From: DATHZQ01 sp963823505
Lineage (GTDB): Bacteria; Actinomycetota; Acidimicrobiia; Spongiisociales; UBA5794
DNA length: 64,000 bases
Reading direction: 5' to 3'
NCBI GenBank assembly: GCA_963823505.1
Contig: CAWGLY010000005.1
Coordinates: 1,736,001-1,800,000, forward strand
Below, in pieces: positions 51,692 through 60,289 of this stretch. The notes beneath the pieces were generated by a model. It made no database searches and was not told the DNA's origin. It saw only the letters and a list, made by a program, of their open reading frames with translations. A program made the position numbers and the translations under genes. Each line of letters begins with the position of its first letter. Position 1 is the first letter of the stretch.

Positions 51692-52227
51692 GAGATACCT
51701 GCCTTGCCGGCCTTGCGGCGGACTTGTTCGTTGGCGTAGCGGATACCTTTGCCCTTGTAGGGCTCCGGCGGGCGCACGCCTCGGATATTGGCTGCGGTCT
51801 GCCCGACGAGTTCCTTGTCGATGCCCGAGACGATGATCTTGGTCGGCTCCGGCACCTCGAAGTCGATGCCATCGGGCGCATCCATCCGCACCGGGTGCGA
51901 GAACCCGACCTGCAGCTCCAGCTTGCGGCCCTGCAGATTGGCGCGATACCCGACGCCCACGGCAGTGAGCTCCTTCGAGTAGCCCGTCGACACGCCCGTC
52001 ACCATGTTGGCGATGAGCGCGCGGTACAGGCCGTGCATGGCGCGCGACTGCCGCTCGTCATCGGCACGGCTCAATGAGACCACGCCGTCGTCGACGGTGA
52101 CGGTGATGCGCTGGTCGATGTCGCGCTCGAGGGTGCCTTTGGGGCCTTTGACCGTGACGTGACCTTGCTTCACCGAAACGTCGACGCCGTTCGGGATTTG
52201 GATGGGGCTACTGCCAATGCGACTCAT
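51688..52227 (-). CDS. rplF: 50S ribosomal protein L6
   Basis: 179 residues. It starts SRIGSSPIQIPNGVDVSV and ends PEPYKGKGIRYANEQVRRKAGK, the L6 signature. It is at the factor-binding site of the large subunit. Confidence 0.97.
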   Translation of the reverse strand: MSRIGSSPIQIPNGVDVSVKQGHVTVKGPKGTLERDIDQRITVTVDDGVVSLSRADDERQSRAMHGLYRALIANMVTGVSTGYSKELTAVGVGYRANLQGRKLELQVGFSHPVRMDAPDGIDFEVPEPTKIIVSGIDKELVGQTAANIRGVRPPEPYKGKGIRYANEQVRRKAGKAGIS

Positions 52228-52230
52228 GGG

Positions 52231-52626
52231 TCACCACACCTCGCAGAGAATCTCGCCACCGACGTGGCGGCGTCGTGCGTCGCGATCGGTCAGCAAACCT
52301 TGCGATGTCGAGAGGATGGCCACCCCGAGCCCGCCCTGAACACGCCGAATGTCGTCGGCGGGCTTGTAGACGCGATGCCCCGGCTTGGAGATCCGCTGGA
52401 TGCCCTGCAGGACCCGGGAACGGTCGGAGCCGTAGCGGAGGCGAATCGTCAGTGCCTTGCCGACCCGGTCTTCCTCGACCTTGAAGCTGTCGACATACCC
52501 TTCCGCAGCCAAGATCTCAGCGATGCCGACCTTCATCTTGGATGACGGCATCTTGACCTCGAGGTGGAGGGCCTGATTGGCGTTGCGCAACCGGGTCAGC
52601 ATGTCGGAGATTGGATCCGTGAACAT
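52231..52626 (-). CDS. rpsH: 30S ribosomal protein S8
   Basis: 131 residues from the ATG at 52626 (a GTG at 52635 is possible but overlaps rpsN). It has FTDPISDMLTRLRNANQALH and the C-terminal GVAILSTSQGLLTDRDARRR. The conserved S8 tail motif is present. Confidence 0.95.
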   Translation of the reverse strand: MFTDPISDMLTRLRNANQALHLEVKMPSSKMKVGIAEILAAEGYVDSFKVEEDRVGKALTIRLRYGSDRSRVLQGIQRISKPGHRVYKPADDIRRVQGGLGVAILSTSQGLLTDRDARRRHVGGEILCEVW

Positions 52627-52628
52627 GA

Positions 52629-52934
52629 CTACCACGAAGCCTTTCTGACGCCGGGCAGCTCGCCCTCGTGAGCAAGCTCACGCAGCGCCAGCCGGGACAT
52701 CCCAAACTTGCGGAAATACCCCCGGGGGCGTCCGCTCACCCCGCAACGATTGCGGTAGCGAGTGGCGCTCGAGTCGCGAGGTAGCTTGGCCAGCGCCTGA
52801 TACGCCGCCCGCTTCTCCTCGTAGGTCGTCTCGGGGTTCTTGATGATGGCGGTCAGTTCGGCGCGCCGCTTCGCATAGCGCTCGACCAGCACTGCCCGCC
52901 GGTTGTTCTTGGCGATCTTTGATGTCTTCGCCAT
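52629..52934 (-). CDS. rpsN: 30S ribosomal protein S14, zinc-independent form
   Basis: 101 residues from the ATG at 52934, which overlaps the rplE stop (TGATG). The C-terminal NRCGVSGRPRGYFRKFGMSR is typical of S14. It lacks the CxxC...CxxC zinc ribbon, so it is the longer C-minus form. In many actinobacteria this form is encoded elsewhere and used in zinc shortage; here it occupies the main operon position. Confidence 0.95.
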   Translation of the reverse strand: MAKTSKIAKNNRRAVLVERYAKRRAELTAIIKNPETTYEEKRAAYQALAKLPRDSSATRYRNRCGVSGRPRGYFRKFGMSRLALRELAHEGELPGVRKASW

Positions 52935-53491
52935 CACACACCTGCCTGTTGCCGACGGAACGGAAAGCCGAACGCACTCAAGAGCGCTCTTCCGTGGTCG
53001 TCTTCCGTTGCGGTCGTGACGAACGTGATGTCCATGCCACGCACCTTGGCCACTTTGTCATAGTCGATCTCGGGGAAGATCAGCTGCTCGGTCACGCCGA
53101 AGCTGTAGTTGCCCCGACCGTCGAACCCCCTCGGGCTGAGCCCGCGGAAGTCGCGGATCCTGGGAATCGCCAGCGTCACGAGCCTGTCGAAGAACTCCCA
53201 CATCCGATCCCCGCGCAGCGTCACGGATGCCCCGATAGGCATACCCTCACGCAGCTTGAAATTGGCGATCGACTTGCGGGCGCGGTTCACCTTGGGATGC
53301 TGTCCGGTGATGATCCGCAGGTCCTCGACGGCGGAGGTCACGAGCTTCGCATCCGACGCCGCGTCGCCGAGACCCATGTTGACGTTGATCTTCATGAGAC
53401 GCGGCACTTCCATCACGTTGTCCAGACCAAGCTCTTCCTGCAACTTCGCCCGGATCTCCGCGTTGTAGAGCTCTTTGAGTCGTGGTGCCAT
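52934..53491 (-). CDS. rplE: 50S ribosomal protein L5
   Basis: 185 residues with RLMKINVNMGLGDAASDAKL, ITGQHPKVNRARKSIANFKL and the C-terminal ATEDDHGRALLSAFGFPFR. It binds 5S rRNA. Start overlaps the rplX stop by one base. Confidence 0.97.
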   Translation of the reverse strand: MAPRLKELYNAEIRAKLQEELGLDNVMEVPRLMKINVNMGLGDAASDAKLVTSAVEDLRIITGQHPKVNRARKSIANFKLREGMPIGASVTLRGDRMWEFFDRLVTLAIPRIRDFRGLSPRGFDGRGNYSFGVTEQLIFPEIDYDKVAKVRGMDITFVTTATEDDHGRALLSAFGFPFRRQQAGV

Positions 53492-53796
53492 CAGAGGTCG
53501 CTCCCACACTTGCGACAGACTCGGTACTTGCGGCCCTCTTCGTCGAAACGGGCGCCGATACGCGTCGGACCGCACTCGTCGCACACGATCATCACGTTCG
53601 ACACATCGATCGGCATGTCCTTGTCGATGATCCCGCCTTGCATCGTCTGGCCGGTCGGCCGCTGATGGCGTTTTGCCGTCGCTACGCCCTCGACGATCAC
53701 TTTGTTCTTGTCTCGCATGACCCTGGCAACCTTGCTCTGGATGCCCTTGTCTTTGCCGGCGATCACCATGACGGTGTCCCCTGCCCTGATCTTCAT
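53491..53796 (-). CDS. rplX: 50S ribosomal protein L24
   Basis: 101 residues with the KOW motif GDTVMVIAGKDKGIQSKV. The C-terminus has two CxxC pairs (CDEC and CRKC), which could bind zinc. It starts large-subunit assembly. One-base overlaps with both neighbours. Confidence 0.96.
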   Translation of the reverse strand: MKIRAGDTVMVIAGKDKGIQSKVARVMRDKNKVIVEGVATAKRHQRPTGQTMQGGIIDKDMPIDVSNVMIVCDECGPTRIGARFDEEGRKYRVCRKCGSDL

Positions 53797-54164
53797 CACA
53801 GCACCTCCGGAGCCAGCGACACGATGCGCATGAACTTCTTGTCCCGCAGCTCTCTGCCGACAGGGCCGAAGATGCGGGTTCCCCGCGGCTGCTGCTGGTC
53901 GTTGATGAGCACGCATGCGTTGTCGTCGAAGCGGATGTACGTGCCGTCTTTGCGACGGCTCTCCTTGGCGGTCCGTACGACGACGGCCTTGACGACCTCG
54001 CCCTTCTTGACCGCTCCACCGGGGATCGCATCCTTCACCGTGCCAACGATCACGTCGCCGAGATGTGCGTAGCGGCGGCGCGATCCACCGAGCACTCGGA
54101 TGCACAGCAACTCCCGCGCTCCTGTGTTGTCTGCGACCCGCAGCCGGGTCTCCTGCTGGATCAT
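53796..54164 (-). CDS. rplN: 50S ribosomal protein L14
   Basis: 122 residues. It starts IQQETRLRVADNTGARELLC and has GTRIFGPVGRELRDK near the end, both diagnostic of L14. It contacts 16S rRNA at an intersubunit bridge. Confidence 0.97.
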   Translation of the reverse strand: MIQQETRLRVADNTGARELLCIRVLGGSRRRYAHLGDVIVGTVKDAIPGGAVKKGEVVKAVVVRTAKESRRKDGTYIRFDDNACVLINDQQQPRGTRIFGPVGRELRDKKFMRIVSLAPEVL

Positions 54165-54415
54165 CGGGCACGCTCCACGACTTCGGCGAGACGCCAGCGC
54201 TTGGTCTTCGACAGGGGCCGCGTCTCCTCGATCCGCACCGTGTCGCCGAGGTGGGCGTCATTGGTCTCATCGTGAACATGGAACCGCTTGCGGCTCGGCA
54301 CGGTCTTCCCATACTTCGGGTGGCGCTTTGCGTCGACGACCTCGACCGTGACGGTCTTGTCACGGGCTTCCGAGACCACGACGCCTTGGCGCACCTTGCG
54401 GCGTGCTCGCTCCAT
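54161..54415 (-). CDS. rpsQ: 30S ribosomal protein S17
   Basis: 84 residues: RQGVVVSEARDKTVTVEV, HPKYGKTVPSRKRFHVHDE and GDTVRIEETRPLSKTKRWRL. The start overlaps the rpmC stop by one base. Confidence 0.96.
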   Translation of the reverse strand: MERARRKVRQGVVVSEARDKTVTVEVVDAKRHPKYGKTVPSRKRFHVHDETNDAHLGDTVRIEETRPLSKTKRWRLAEVVERAR

Positions 54416-54633
54416 CAGGCGTTCTCCTGCTGCCGGCGCCAGGCCTCGAGCTCTTGCTCGCGCATGACGGTTCGAATTCGTGCGATTTCCCGACGGACCC
54501 CCTTGAGGAGCGTCGGATTGTCGAGCTGGTTGGTGGCGAGCTGGAAACGAAGGTTGAACAACTCTTCCTTCGCCTCGTCCAGCTTGGCCTCCAGCTCCGT
54601 GTAGGTGTTGTTGCGCAGCTCGAGAGCCTTCAT
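54415..54633 (-). CDS. rpmC: 50S ribosomal protein L29
   Basis: 72 residues, a helical hairpin: KALELRNNTYTELEAKLDEA followed by EELFNLRFQLATNQLDNP. It sits at the peptide exit tunnel. Overlaps rplP by 4 bp. Confidence 0.95.
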   Translation of the reverse strand: MKALELRNNTYTELEAKLDEAKEELFNLRFQLATNQLDNPTLLKGVRREIARIRTVMREQELEAWRRQQENA

Positions 54634-55043
54634 ACGTCCTCCCTGGCCACAAAACGGGTCTTGATGGGGAGCTTGTGGGCGGCGAGCCGCATGGCCTCGC
54701 GAGCCAACTCCTCGTCGACCCCCGACATCTCGAACATGACCCGGCCGGGCTTCACCACGGCGACCCAGTATTCAGGGTTGCCCTTGCCGGAGCCCATACG
54801 GGTCTCTGCAGGCTTCTCGGTGATTGGCTTGTCCGGAAAGATGTTGATCCAGACCTTGCCGCCACGCTTGATGGCGCGGGTCATGGCGATACGGGCAGCC
54901 TCGATCTGCCGGGCGGTCACCCAGCCGACTTCCTGTGCCTGGAGGCCGTAATCACCAAAGGCCACTCGGGTGCCTCCCTTGGCTTTGCCCGCCATCCGAC
55001 CCTTCTGCATCTTGCGGTACTTGGTGCGCTTGGGCATCAACAT
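54630..55043 (-). CDS. rplP: 50S ribosomal protein L16
   Basis: 137 residues: PKRTKYRKMQKGRMAGKAKG, then AARIAMTRAIKRGGKVWINIF and GSGKGNPEYWVAVVKPG. It helps place tRNA in the A site. The ATG overlaps the rpsC stop by one base. Confidence 0.97.
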   Translation of the reverse strand: MLMPKRTKYRKMQKGRMAGKAKGGTRVAFGDYGLQAQEVGWVTARQIEAARIAMTRAIKRGGKVWINIFPDKPITEKPAETRMGSGKGNPEYWVAVVKPGRVMFEMSGVDEELAREAMRLAAHKLPIKTRFVAREDV

Positions 55044-56473
55044 CAGGCGGCACCACCTTCGGGGCCGGCCTTCTCTGCGTCGGCGGCGGCATCGTCGATC
55101 TCGACAACAGCCTCCTCGGCCACCTCAGCCACAGCCTCAGCAACCTCCGCCTCAACCACAGCCTCCTCGGCCACCTCAGCCACAGCCTCAGCAACCTCCG
55201 CCTCAACCACAGCCTCGACAACAGCCTCCTCGGCCACCTCAGCCACAGCCTCAGCAACCTCCGCCTCAACCACAGCCTCGACAACAGCCTCCTCGGCCAC
55301 CTCAGCCACAGCCTCAGCAACCTCCGCCTCAACCACAGCCTCGACAACAGCCTCCTCGGCCACCTCAGCCACAGCCTCAGCAACCTCCGCCTCAACCACA
55401 GCCTCGACAACAGCCTCCTCGGCCACCTCAGCCACAGCCTCAGCAACCTCCGCCTCAACCACAGCCTCGACGACAGCGTCGGAGGTGATGTCCGGAACCT
55501 CGACCTCGGTCGCGGCCGGGACCGCAGGTGCGGCGTTGTCTTCGCCCGCCGCCGCCGGCAGTTCCTCTTCGGCCTGGGTGCGAGCCTCTTCGAACTCGCT
55601 GGCTGCGTCACTCGTGGTGAGCCTGCGACCGCCACCGGCCTCGATCAGACGGCGACCACCGGGACGCTTGCCGCCACCCGCCTCGACCATGCGCTTGCCA
55701 CCGCCGGCCTCGATCAGACGGCGACCGCCACCCTCACCGGCTGCCGCCTCGGCACGTGACTTGGCAGACCTGCGCCGGCGCTGCGCCGGGCCGCCTGCGG
55801 CCAGTCGGGCCTCGGCGGCGATCTTCTCGCGGCGACCGACGGCCGTGGGCAGCAGGTCGCCCTTGTAGACCCACACCTGGACGCCGATGGCGCCCACCGT
55901 GGTCCGGGCGGTTGCCTTGCCAAAGTCGATGTCGGCCCGCAATGTGTGCAGCGGGACCCGACCCTCGAGGTACCACTCACGACGGCCCATGTCGGAACCA
56001 CCGAGGCGGCCCGATGCCTGGACGCGAACGCCCTCGGCGCCGGCCTTGAGTGCCGTGGCAACGGCTCGCTTCATCGCTCGGCGGAACGACACCCGACCCT
56101 CGAGCTGGTCGGCGACGCTACGGGCGAGCAGCGTGGCGTCGAGTTCGACGTTCTGCACCTCGATCACGTTGAACTTGACGATCGTGCCCGTGAGCTTCTC
56201 CAGCCCACTGCGAAGCCGCTCGGCCTCGGAGCCGCCGCGGCCGATGACCACGCCCGGTCGACCGGTATGCACGTCCACCTGCACCTTGTTGGTGCCGATA
56301 CGTTCGATGTCGATCCGTGACACAGCACCACGCCGCAGCTCGCCCGTGAGGTACTTCCGGATCTTGTGATCCTCGTTTACCTGGAACGCATAGTCCTTCT
56401 CGCTGTACCAGCGGGACTTCCAGTCGGTGACGATGCCGAGTCGCAGACCGTAGGGATGAATCTTCTGTCCCAT
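55043..56473 (-). CDS. rpsC: 30S ribosomal protein S3 with long repetitive C-terminal tail
   Basis: 476 residues, about twice the usual 210-280. Residues 1-210 are a normal S3, from GQKIHPYGLRLGIVTDWKSR through the KH domain GRPGVVIGRGGSEAERL to the second domain ending near KGDLLPTAVGRRE. Residues about 215-290 are rich in Arg/Lys and Gly, with four copies like RRLIEAGGG. Residues about 310-454 are highly acidic, and 332-454 contain five 21-residue repeats and a shorter sixth, rich in A, V and E and probably helical. The tail may be a disordered or coiled surface domain of the small subunit. It stays in frame to the rplP overlap, so it is translated. Confidence 0.9.
   Translation of the reverse strand: MGQKIHPYGLRLGIVTDWKSRWYSEKDYAFQVNEDHKIRKYLTGELRRGAVSRIDIERIGTNKVQVDVHTGRPGVVIGRGGSEAERLRSGLEKLTGTIVKFNVIEVQNVELDATLLARSVADQLEGRVSFRRAMKRAVATALKAGAEGVRVQASGRLGGSDMGRREWYLEGRVPLHTLRADIDFGKATARTTVGAIGVQVWVYKGDLLPTAVGRREKIAAEARLAAGGPAQRRRRSAKSRAEAAAGEGGGRRLIEAGGGKRMVEAGGGKRPGGRRLIEAGGGRRLTTSDAASEFEEARTQAEEELPAAAGEDNAAPAVPAATEVEVPDITSDAVVEAVVEAEVAEAVAEVAEEAVVEAVVEAEVAEAVAEVAEEAVVEAVVEAEVAEAVAEVAEEAVVEAVVEAEVAEAVAEVAEEAVVEAVVEAEVAEAVAEVAEEAVVEAEVAEAVAEVAEEAVVEIDDAAADAEKAGPEGGAA
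55112..55477. repeat. in-frame 63-bp minisatellite inside rpsC
   Basis: Five nearly identical 63-bp units plus one 51-bp unit, all in frame, encode the acidic Ala/Val/Glu tail of S3. Near-identity at the DNA level suggests recent expansion. Confidence 0.95.
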
Positions 56474-56817
56474 CAGCCTGTCTCCTCTTCGTCCGCGACG
56501 ACGATCGTGATGTGGCTCGTGCGCTTGCGCACCCGAGTAGCGCGGCCTCGCGCCCTGGGGCGGAACCGCTTGAGTGTCGGACCTTCGTCGGCATAGGCCT
56601 CGCTGACGACGAGCTCGTCGCCATCGAGGGCAAAGTTGTGCTCGGCATTCGCCACTGCCGAATCCAGGACCTTCAAGATCGTCCCGGCGGCGCGGCGGTT
56701 CGTCAAGGTCAGCACGTCGCGAGCGTCCTCGACGGGAAGCCCCCGCACGAGGTCCAGCACACGGCGCACCTTGTAGGGAGACTGCCGGATGTACTTGGCC
56801 TGGGCGCGCACCTTCAT
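56473..56817 (-). CDS. rplV: 50S ribosomal protein L22
   Basis: 114 residues: KVRAQAKYIRQSPYKVRRVL, LDSAVANAEHNF and the extended loop RFRPRARGRATRVRKRTSHI that lines the exit tunnel. The start overlaps rpsS. Confidence 0.97.
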   Translation of the reverse strand: MKVRAQAKYIRQSPYKVRRVLDLVRGLPVEDARDVLTLTNRRAAGTILKVLDSAVANAEHNFALDGDELVVSEAYADEGPTLKRFRPRARGRATRVRKRTSHITIVVADEEETG

Positions 56818-57092
56818 CGACGCCTCGCCGACTTCTCGCCCGAGTGACCCCGGAACGTCCTCGTGGGAGCGAACTCGCCCAGCTTGTGGCCCACCATGGA
56901 CTCGCTGATATACACCGGGACGTGCTTGCGGCCATCGTGCACCGCGATGGTGTGGCCCACCATCTCGGGCAGGATGGTCGAACGACGGCTCCAGGTGCGG
57001 ATGACCTTCTTCTCGTTGCGGTCGTTTGCGGTCTCGACCTTCCGCAAGAGGTGCTCGTCCACGAACGGCCCCTTCTTCAGAGATCTGGCCAT
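56814..57092 (-). CDS. rpsS: 30S ribosomal protein S19
   Basis: 92 residues with SLKKGPFVDEHLLRKVE and HTIAVHDGRKHVPVYISESM. It binds the head of the 30S subunit with S13. Overlaps with both neighbours. Confidence 0.97.
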   Translation of the reverse strand: MARSLKKGPFVDEHLLRKVETANDRNEKKVIRTWSRRSTILPEMVGHTIAVHDGRKHVPVYISESMVGHKLGEFAPTRTFRGHSGEKSARRR

Positions 57093-57925
57093 CAGCGGCG
57101 TCCCTTCTTGCTGCGGCGGCGGACGATGTACTTGTCGCTCGCCTTGTTCTTCTTACGGGTCCTGCCCTCGGGCTTGCCCCAGGGGCTGACCGGGTGCCGT
57201 CCACCGGAGCTGCGGCCTTCGCCGCCTCCGAGGGGGTGATCGACCGGGTTCATGGCCACACCACGGGTCTGCGGGCGCTTGCCCTGCCAGCGGCTGCGGC
57301 CGGCCTTGCCGATCTTCACCAGCTCGGCTTCCGCGTTCCCGACCTGGCCGACGGTGGCTCTGCAGTCGAGGGCGACCTGCCGCATCTCACCCGAAGGGAG
57401 ACGAAGCAGCGCCATGTTCGATTCTTTGGACATGAGCTGGACCTGGGTCCCGGCCGACCGGCCCATCTTGGCGCCGCCACCAGGACGGAGCTCGACGGCG
57501 TGGACCACCGTACCGGTCGGGATGTTGCGCAGCGGCAGAGCATTGCCGGGCCGGATCTCCGCACCAGAGCCGGAGACGAGCATGTCCCCCACCTTCACCC
57601 CCACGGGGGCGAGGATGTATCGCTTCTCGCCGTCCACATAGTGGAGCAAGGCGATGCGGGCGTTGCGGTTCGGGTCGTACTCGATGGCAGCGACCTTTGC
57701 GGGCACTTCGTCCTTCGTACGGCGGAAGTCGACGACCCTGTAGCGGCGCTTGTGACCGCCGCCACGGTGGCGCGACGTGATCCGTCCGTACGTGTTGCGC
57801 CCGGACGATCGCTTCTGCTTGTCGAGCAGCTGCTTCTCCGGCTTGGACTTCGTGATCGTGTCGAAATCGGACACGGTCTGGAAGCGGCGACCCGGAGATG
57901 TTGGCTTGAGTTTCTTCACACCCAT
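57092..57925 (-). CDS. rplB: 50S ribosomal protein L2
   Basis: 277 residues from the ATG at 57925, which has GAGGTG about 7 bp upstream. It has SGRNTYGRITSRHRGGGHKR, the catalytic-centre histidine region RGVAMNPVDHPLGGGEGRS and the C-terminal WGKPEGRTRKK. It supports peptidyl transferase. Confidence 0.97.
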   Translation of the reverse strand: MGVKKLKPTSPGRRFQTVSDFDTITKSKPEKQLLDKQKRSSGRNTYGRITSRHRGGGHKRRYRVVDFRRTKDEVPAKVAAIEYDPNRNARIALLHYVDGEKRYILAPVGVKVGDMLVSGSGAEIRPGNALPLRNIPTGTVVHAVELRPGGGAKMGRSAGTQVQLMSKESNMALLRLPSGEMRQVALDCRATVGQVGNAEAELVKIGKAGRSRWQGKRPQTRGVAMNPVDHPLGGGEGRSSGGRHPVSPWGKPEGRTRKKNKASDKYIVRRRSKKGRR

Positions 57926-57929
57926 GGGC

Positions 57930-58220
57930 TCACACCTCGAAAATGTCGATTGAGTCGCCATCGGCGAGGCGTACGAGCGCCCGTTTGGTGTCGGCTCGTT
58001 TGCCGACCTTCCATCCGGTGCGCTTGACCTTGCCTTTGCGATTGATCGTGTTCACGCCGAGGACCTTGACATCGAAGATCGCCTCGATGGCCTGGCGGAC
58101 TTCGGTCTTGTTGGTCCGCTTGTCGACGACGAACGTGTACGTGTTGTTGAACTGGATGAGGTCGTACGACTTCTCGGAGACCACTGGCTTGAGGATGACG
58201 TCGCGTGGGTTCTTCTTCAT
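57930..58220 (-). CDS. rplW: 50S ribosomal protein L23
   Basis: 96 residues: NPRDVILKPVVSEKSYDLIQ and NTYTFVVDKRTNKTEVRQAI. It is the docking site for trigger factor and SRP at the exit tunnel. Overlaps the rplD stop by 4 bp. Confidence 0.96.
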   Translation of the reverse strand: MKKNPRDVILKPVVSEKSYDLIQFNNTYTFVVDKRTNKTEVRQAIEAIFDVKVLGVNTINRKGKVKRTGWKVGKRADTKRALVRLADGDSIDIFEV

Positions 58221-59029
58221 GCGTCCGTCTCCTCGGTGGTCTCGTCGCTGGCGGCCGCAGGAGCCACGGCCTCGGGCTCGACATCCGGCACGGGCTCGAC
58301 ATCCGGCACGGCCTCAACGGCAGCCACGGCAGGCACCGCCTCGACGGCCGCCACAGGGCTCTCGCCGGGCGTCCTTCGTGTGCCCTCGGCGTGCTCCTTC
58401 GTACCCCGAGGCGCAGCCTGCCCGAGATCCAACGTGCCTTGGCTCATCACGATGGTGTCGGCCCACAACACGTCGTACGTGTTGGCCTGCCCGAGATTCG
58501 AGGCGATGACGTGGTCGAGATTGCGGAATGACTTGATTGCGGTGCGCTCGTGGTCTTCGGCAATCAGCAGCACCTTGCCGGTCACGCCCATCGCCTTCAG
58601 CAGCGAGACCGCTTGCTTGGTCTTGGGCACGTCCCACCCATCGAAGCTGTCGACCACCTTGATCTGCTGCGACGCTGCCCTGGCGGACAGTGCGCTGCGG
58701 AGAGCGAGTCGGCGCATCTTCTTGGGGGTGCGCTGGGCGTAGCTGCGGGGTTTGGGACCGTGGGCGACACCGCCGCCGACCCACTGCGGAGAGCGAATCG
58801 AACCGTGGCGGGCCCGGCCAAGGCCCTTCTGGCGCCATGGCTTGCGGCCACCACCGCGGACTTCGGACCGCGTCTTGGTGGATGCGCTTCCTGAACGGGC
58901 TGCAGCGAGCTGAGCCGTCACGACCTGGTGCATCACGGCCGTGTTCGGCTCGATGCCGAAGATCGCATCGGAGAGCTCGACCTCTCCCTTGCGTGTTCCG
59001 TCGGCTGTGTAGAGCTCTGCGCTAGGCAC
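58217..59029 (-). CDS. rplD: 50S ribosomal protein L4 with C-terminal acidic extension
   Basis: 270 residues; the usual length is about 205-215. The core is normal: VTAQLAAARSGSASTKTRSE, the loop GGRKPWRQKGLGRARHGSIR and ANTYDVLWADTIVMS near residue 190. About 50 extra C-terminal residues are rich in Ala, Val, Pro and Glu, with VEPVPDVEPE-type repeats. They recall the S3 tail encoded in the same operon. Confidence 0.95.
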   Translation of the reverse strand: MPSAELYTADGTRKGEVELSDAIFGIEPNTAVMHQVVTAQLAAARSGSASTKTRSEVRGGGRKPWRQKGLGRARHGSIRSPQWVGGGVAHGPKPRSYAQRTPKKMRRLALRSALSARAASQQIKVVDSFDGWDVPKTKQAVSLLKAMGVTGKVLLIAEDHERTAIKSFRNLDHVIASNLGQANTYDVLWADTIVMSQGTLDLGQAAPRGTKEHAEGTRRTPGESPVAAVEAVPAVAAVEAVPDVEPVPDVEPEAVAPAAASDETTEETDA

Positions 59030-59660
59030 TGGCCTTCACCGCCTCCCGAATCACGACAACGGCGCCCTTCGGTCCGGGAATCGCCCCCCGCACCATCAAC
59101 AGGTGCCGTTCGGCGTCGACTTGGACGACCTCGAGGTTCATGATGGTGGTCTTGTCGCCGCCCATGCGGCCCGGCATGCGCTTGCCTTTGAATACGCGGG
59201 ACGGCGTGGCACAGGCACCGATGGAACCGGGCGCACGGTGAACCTTGTGAGCGCCGTGCGAAGCGCCCTGTCCCTTGAAGTTGTGCCGCTTGATCGATCC
59301 GGCGAAACCCTTGCCCTTGGAGATCCCGGCCACGTCGGCCTTCGTACCCGCCGTGAAGATGTCCGAGACGTTGATTTCCTGGCCGATCTTGTACGCCGAT
59401 GCGTCGTCGACGCGCACTTCGACGATGTGCTTGCTCGGCGTGACGTTGGCCTTGGCGAAGTGGCCGGCCGCCGGTCGGTTGACGTGCTTGGACCGCAGCT
59501 CTTTGAAGGCAATCTGGATGGCGGCGTAGCCGTCCTTCTGCGGAGTCTTGATTTGTGTGACGTGCACTGGGCCGGCCTTGATGACCGTGACCGGCACGAT
59601 CCGCGACTCATCGTCGAAGACCTGCGTCATGCCCAGCTTCTCGCCGAGAATCGCTTTCAT
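59022..59660 (-). CDS. rplC: 50S ribosomal protein L3
   Basis: 212 residues. It starts AILGEKLGMTQVFDDESRIV and contains GKGFAGSIKRHNFKGQGASH and GKRMPGRMGGDKTTIMNLEV, as in L3. It overlaps rplD by 8 bp and rpsJ by 4 bp. Confidence 0.97.
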   Translation of the reverse strand: MKAILGEKLGMTQVFDDESRIVPVTVIKAGPVHVTQIKTPQKDGYAAIQIAFKELRSKHVNRPAAGHFAKANVTPSKHIVEVRVDDASAYKIGQEINVSDIFTAGTKADVAGISKGKGFAGSIKRHNFKGQGASHGAHKVHRAPGSIGACATPSRVFKGKRMPGRMGGDKTTIMNLEVVQVDAERHLLMVRGAIPGPKGAVVVIREAVKASA

Positions 59661-59968
59661 GTCTTGATTTCCACTTCCACGCCTGCGGGCAGGTCGAGGC
59701 GCATCAGGGAGTCGACCGTCTTCGGGGTCGGCTCGAGGATGTCGATCAGACGCTTGTGAATCCGCATCTCGAAGTGCTCGCGGCTCGTCTTGTCGACGTG
59801 CGGCCCGCGAATGACCGTGTAGCGGTGGATCTTCGTCGGCAGCGGCACCGGGCCCTTGATCTTGGCTTGGGTCCTGATGACCGTTTCGGCGATCTTGCGC
59901 GCAGACTCATCGACCACGGAATGGTCGTAGGCCTTGAGGCGGATTCGAATCCGGTGCTCGGTAGCCAC
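59657..59968 (-). CDS. rpsJ: 30S ribosomal protein S10
   Basis: 103 residues: RIRIRLKAYDHSVVDESARK, LPTKIHRYTVIRGPHVDKTS and FEMRIHKRLIDILEPTPKTV. It starts the S10 operon and is also the NusE antitermination factor. A TTGCCG-N18-TACTAT promoter lies about 220 bp upstream. Confidence 0.97.
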   Translation of the reverse strand: MATEHRIRIRLKAYDHSVVDESARKIAETVIRTQAKIKGPVPLPTKIHRYTVIRGPHVDKTSREHFEMRIHKRLIDILEPTPKTVDSLMRLDLPAGVEVEIKT

Positions 59969-60289
59969 GGTGCTGGTTTCCTGTCTCTCGGCGGAGATGC
60001 ACGGTCCGGAGGCACGTCACGTGGCCAGGCCCGAACACCCCTCGCACGGGGGCCAGGACCGACCACCTGGCGAGCGGTACCGGATGGGTACATCGCGGGT
60101 TTGGCCGGGGTCGAGCGCACAGCAGCACCCAACCGTCGAAATCTTGCGGATTGCGCGCGCAGGCGGGGGTGCCTACGGCGAAACCGGGATAGTAGCGGCG
60201 CGTTGCCACGAGCGGCAAATCACCGCACCAGGCGGGTCAGGCTGTCACCTGCTTGAGGTGCCAGACCTTGGCCCGGGGACGGGCGCAAC
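59969..60289 (-). promoter_or_regulatory. S10 operon leader region with predicted promoter
   Basis: This 321-bp gap holds no gene that I recognise. On the minus strand, TTGCCG (60213-60218), an 18-bp spacer and TACTAT (60189-60194) form a promoter with a leader of about 215 nt before rpsJ. This is long enough for a ribosomal-protein feedback structure, but I could not identify one. Confidence 0.5.

Noticed and set aside
54935..55759. Plus-strand Ser/Leu/Asn- or Pro/Gln-rich frames opposite rpsC
   Set aside because: They are mirror frames of the 63-bp coding repeats in rpsC, which is supported by homology and operon overlaps.
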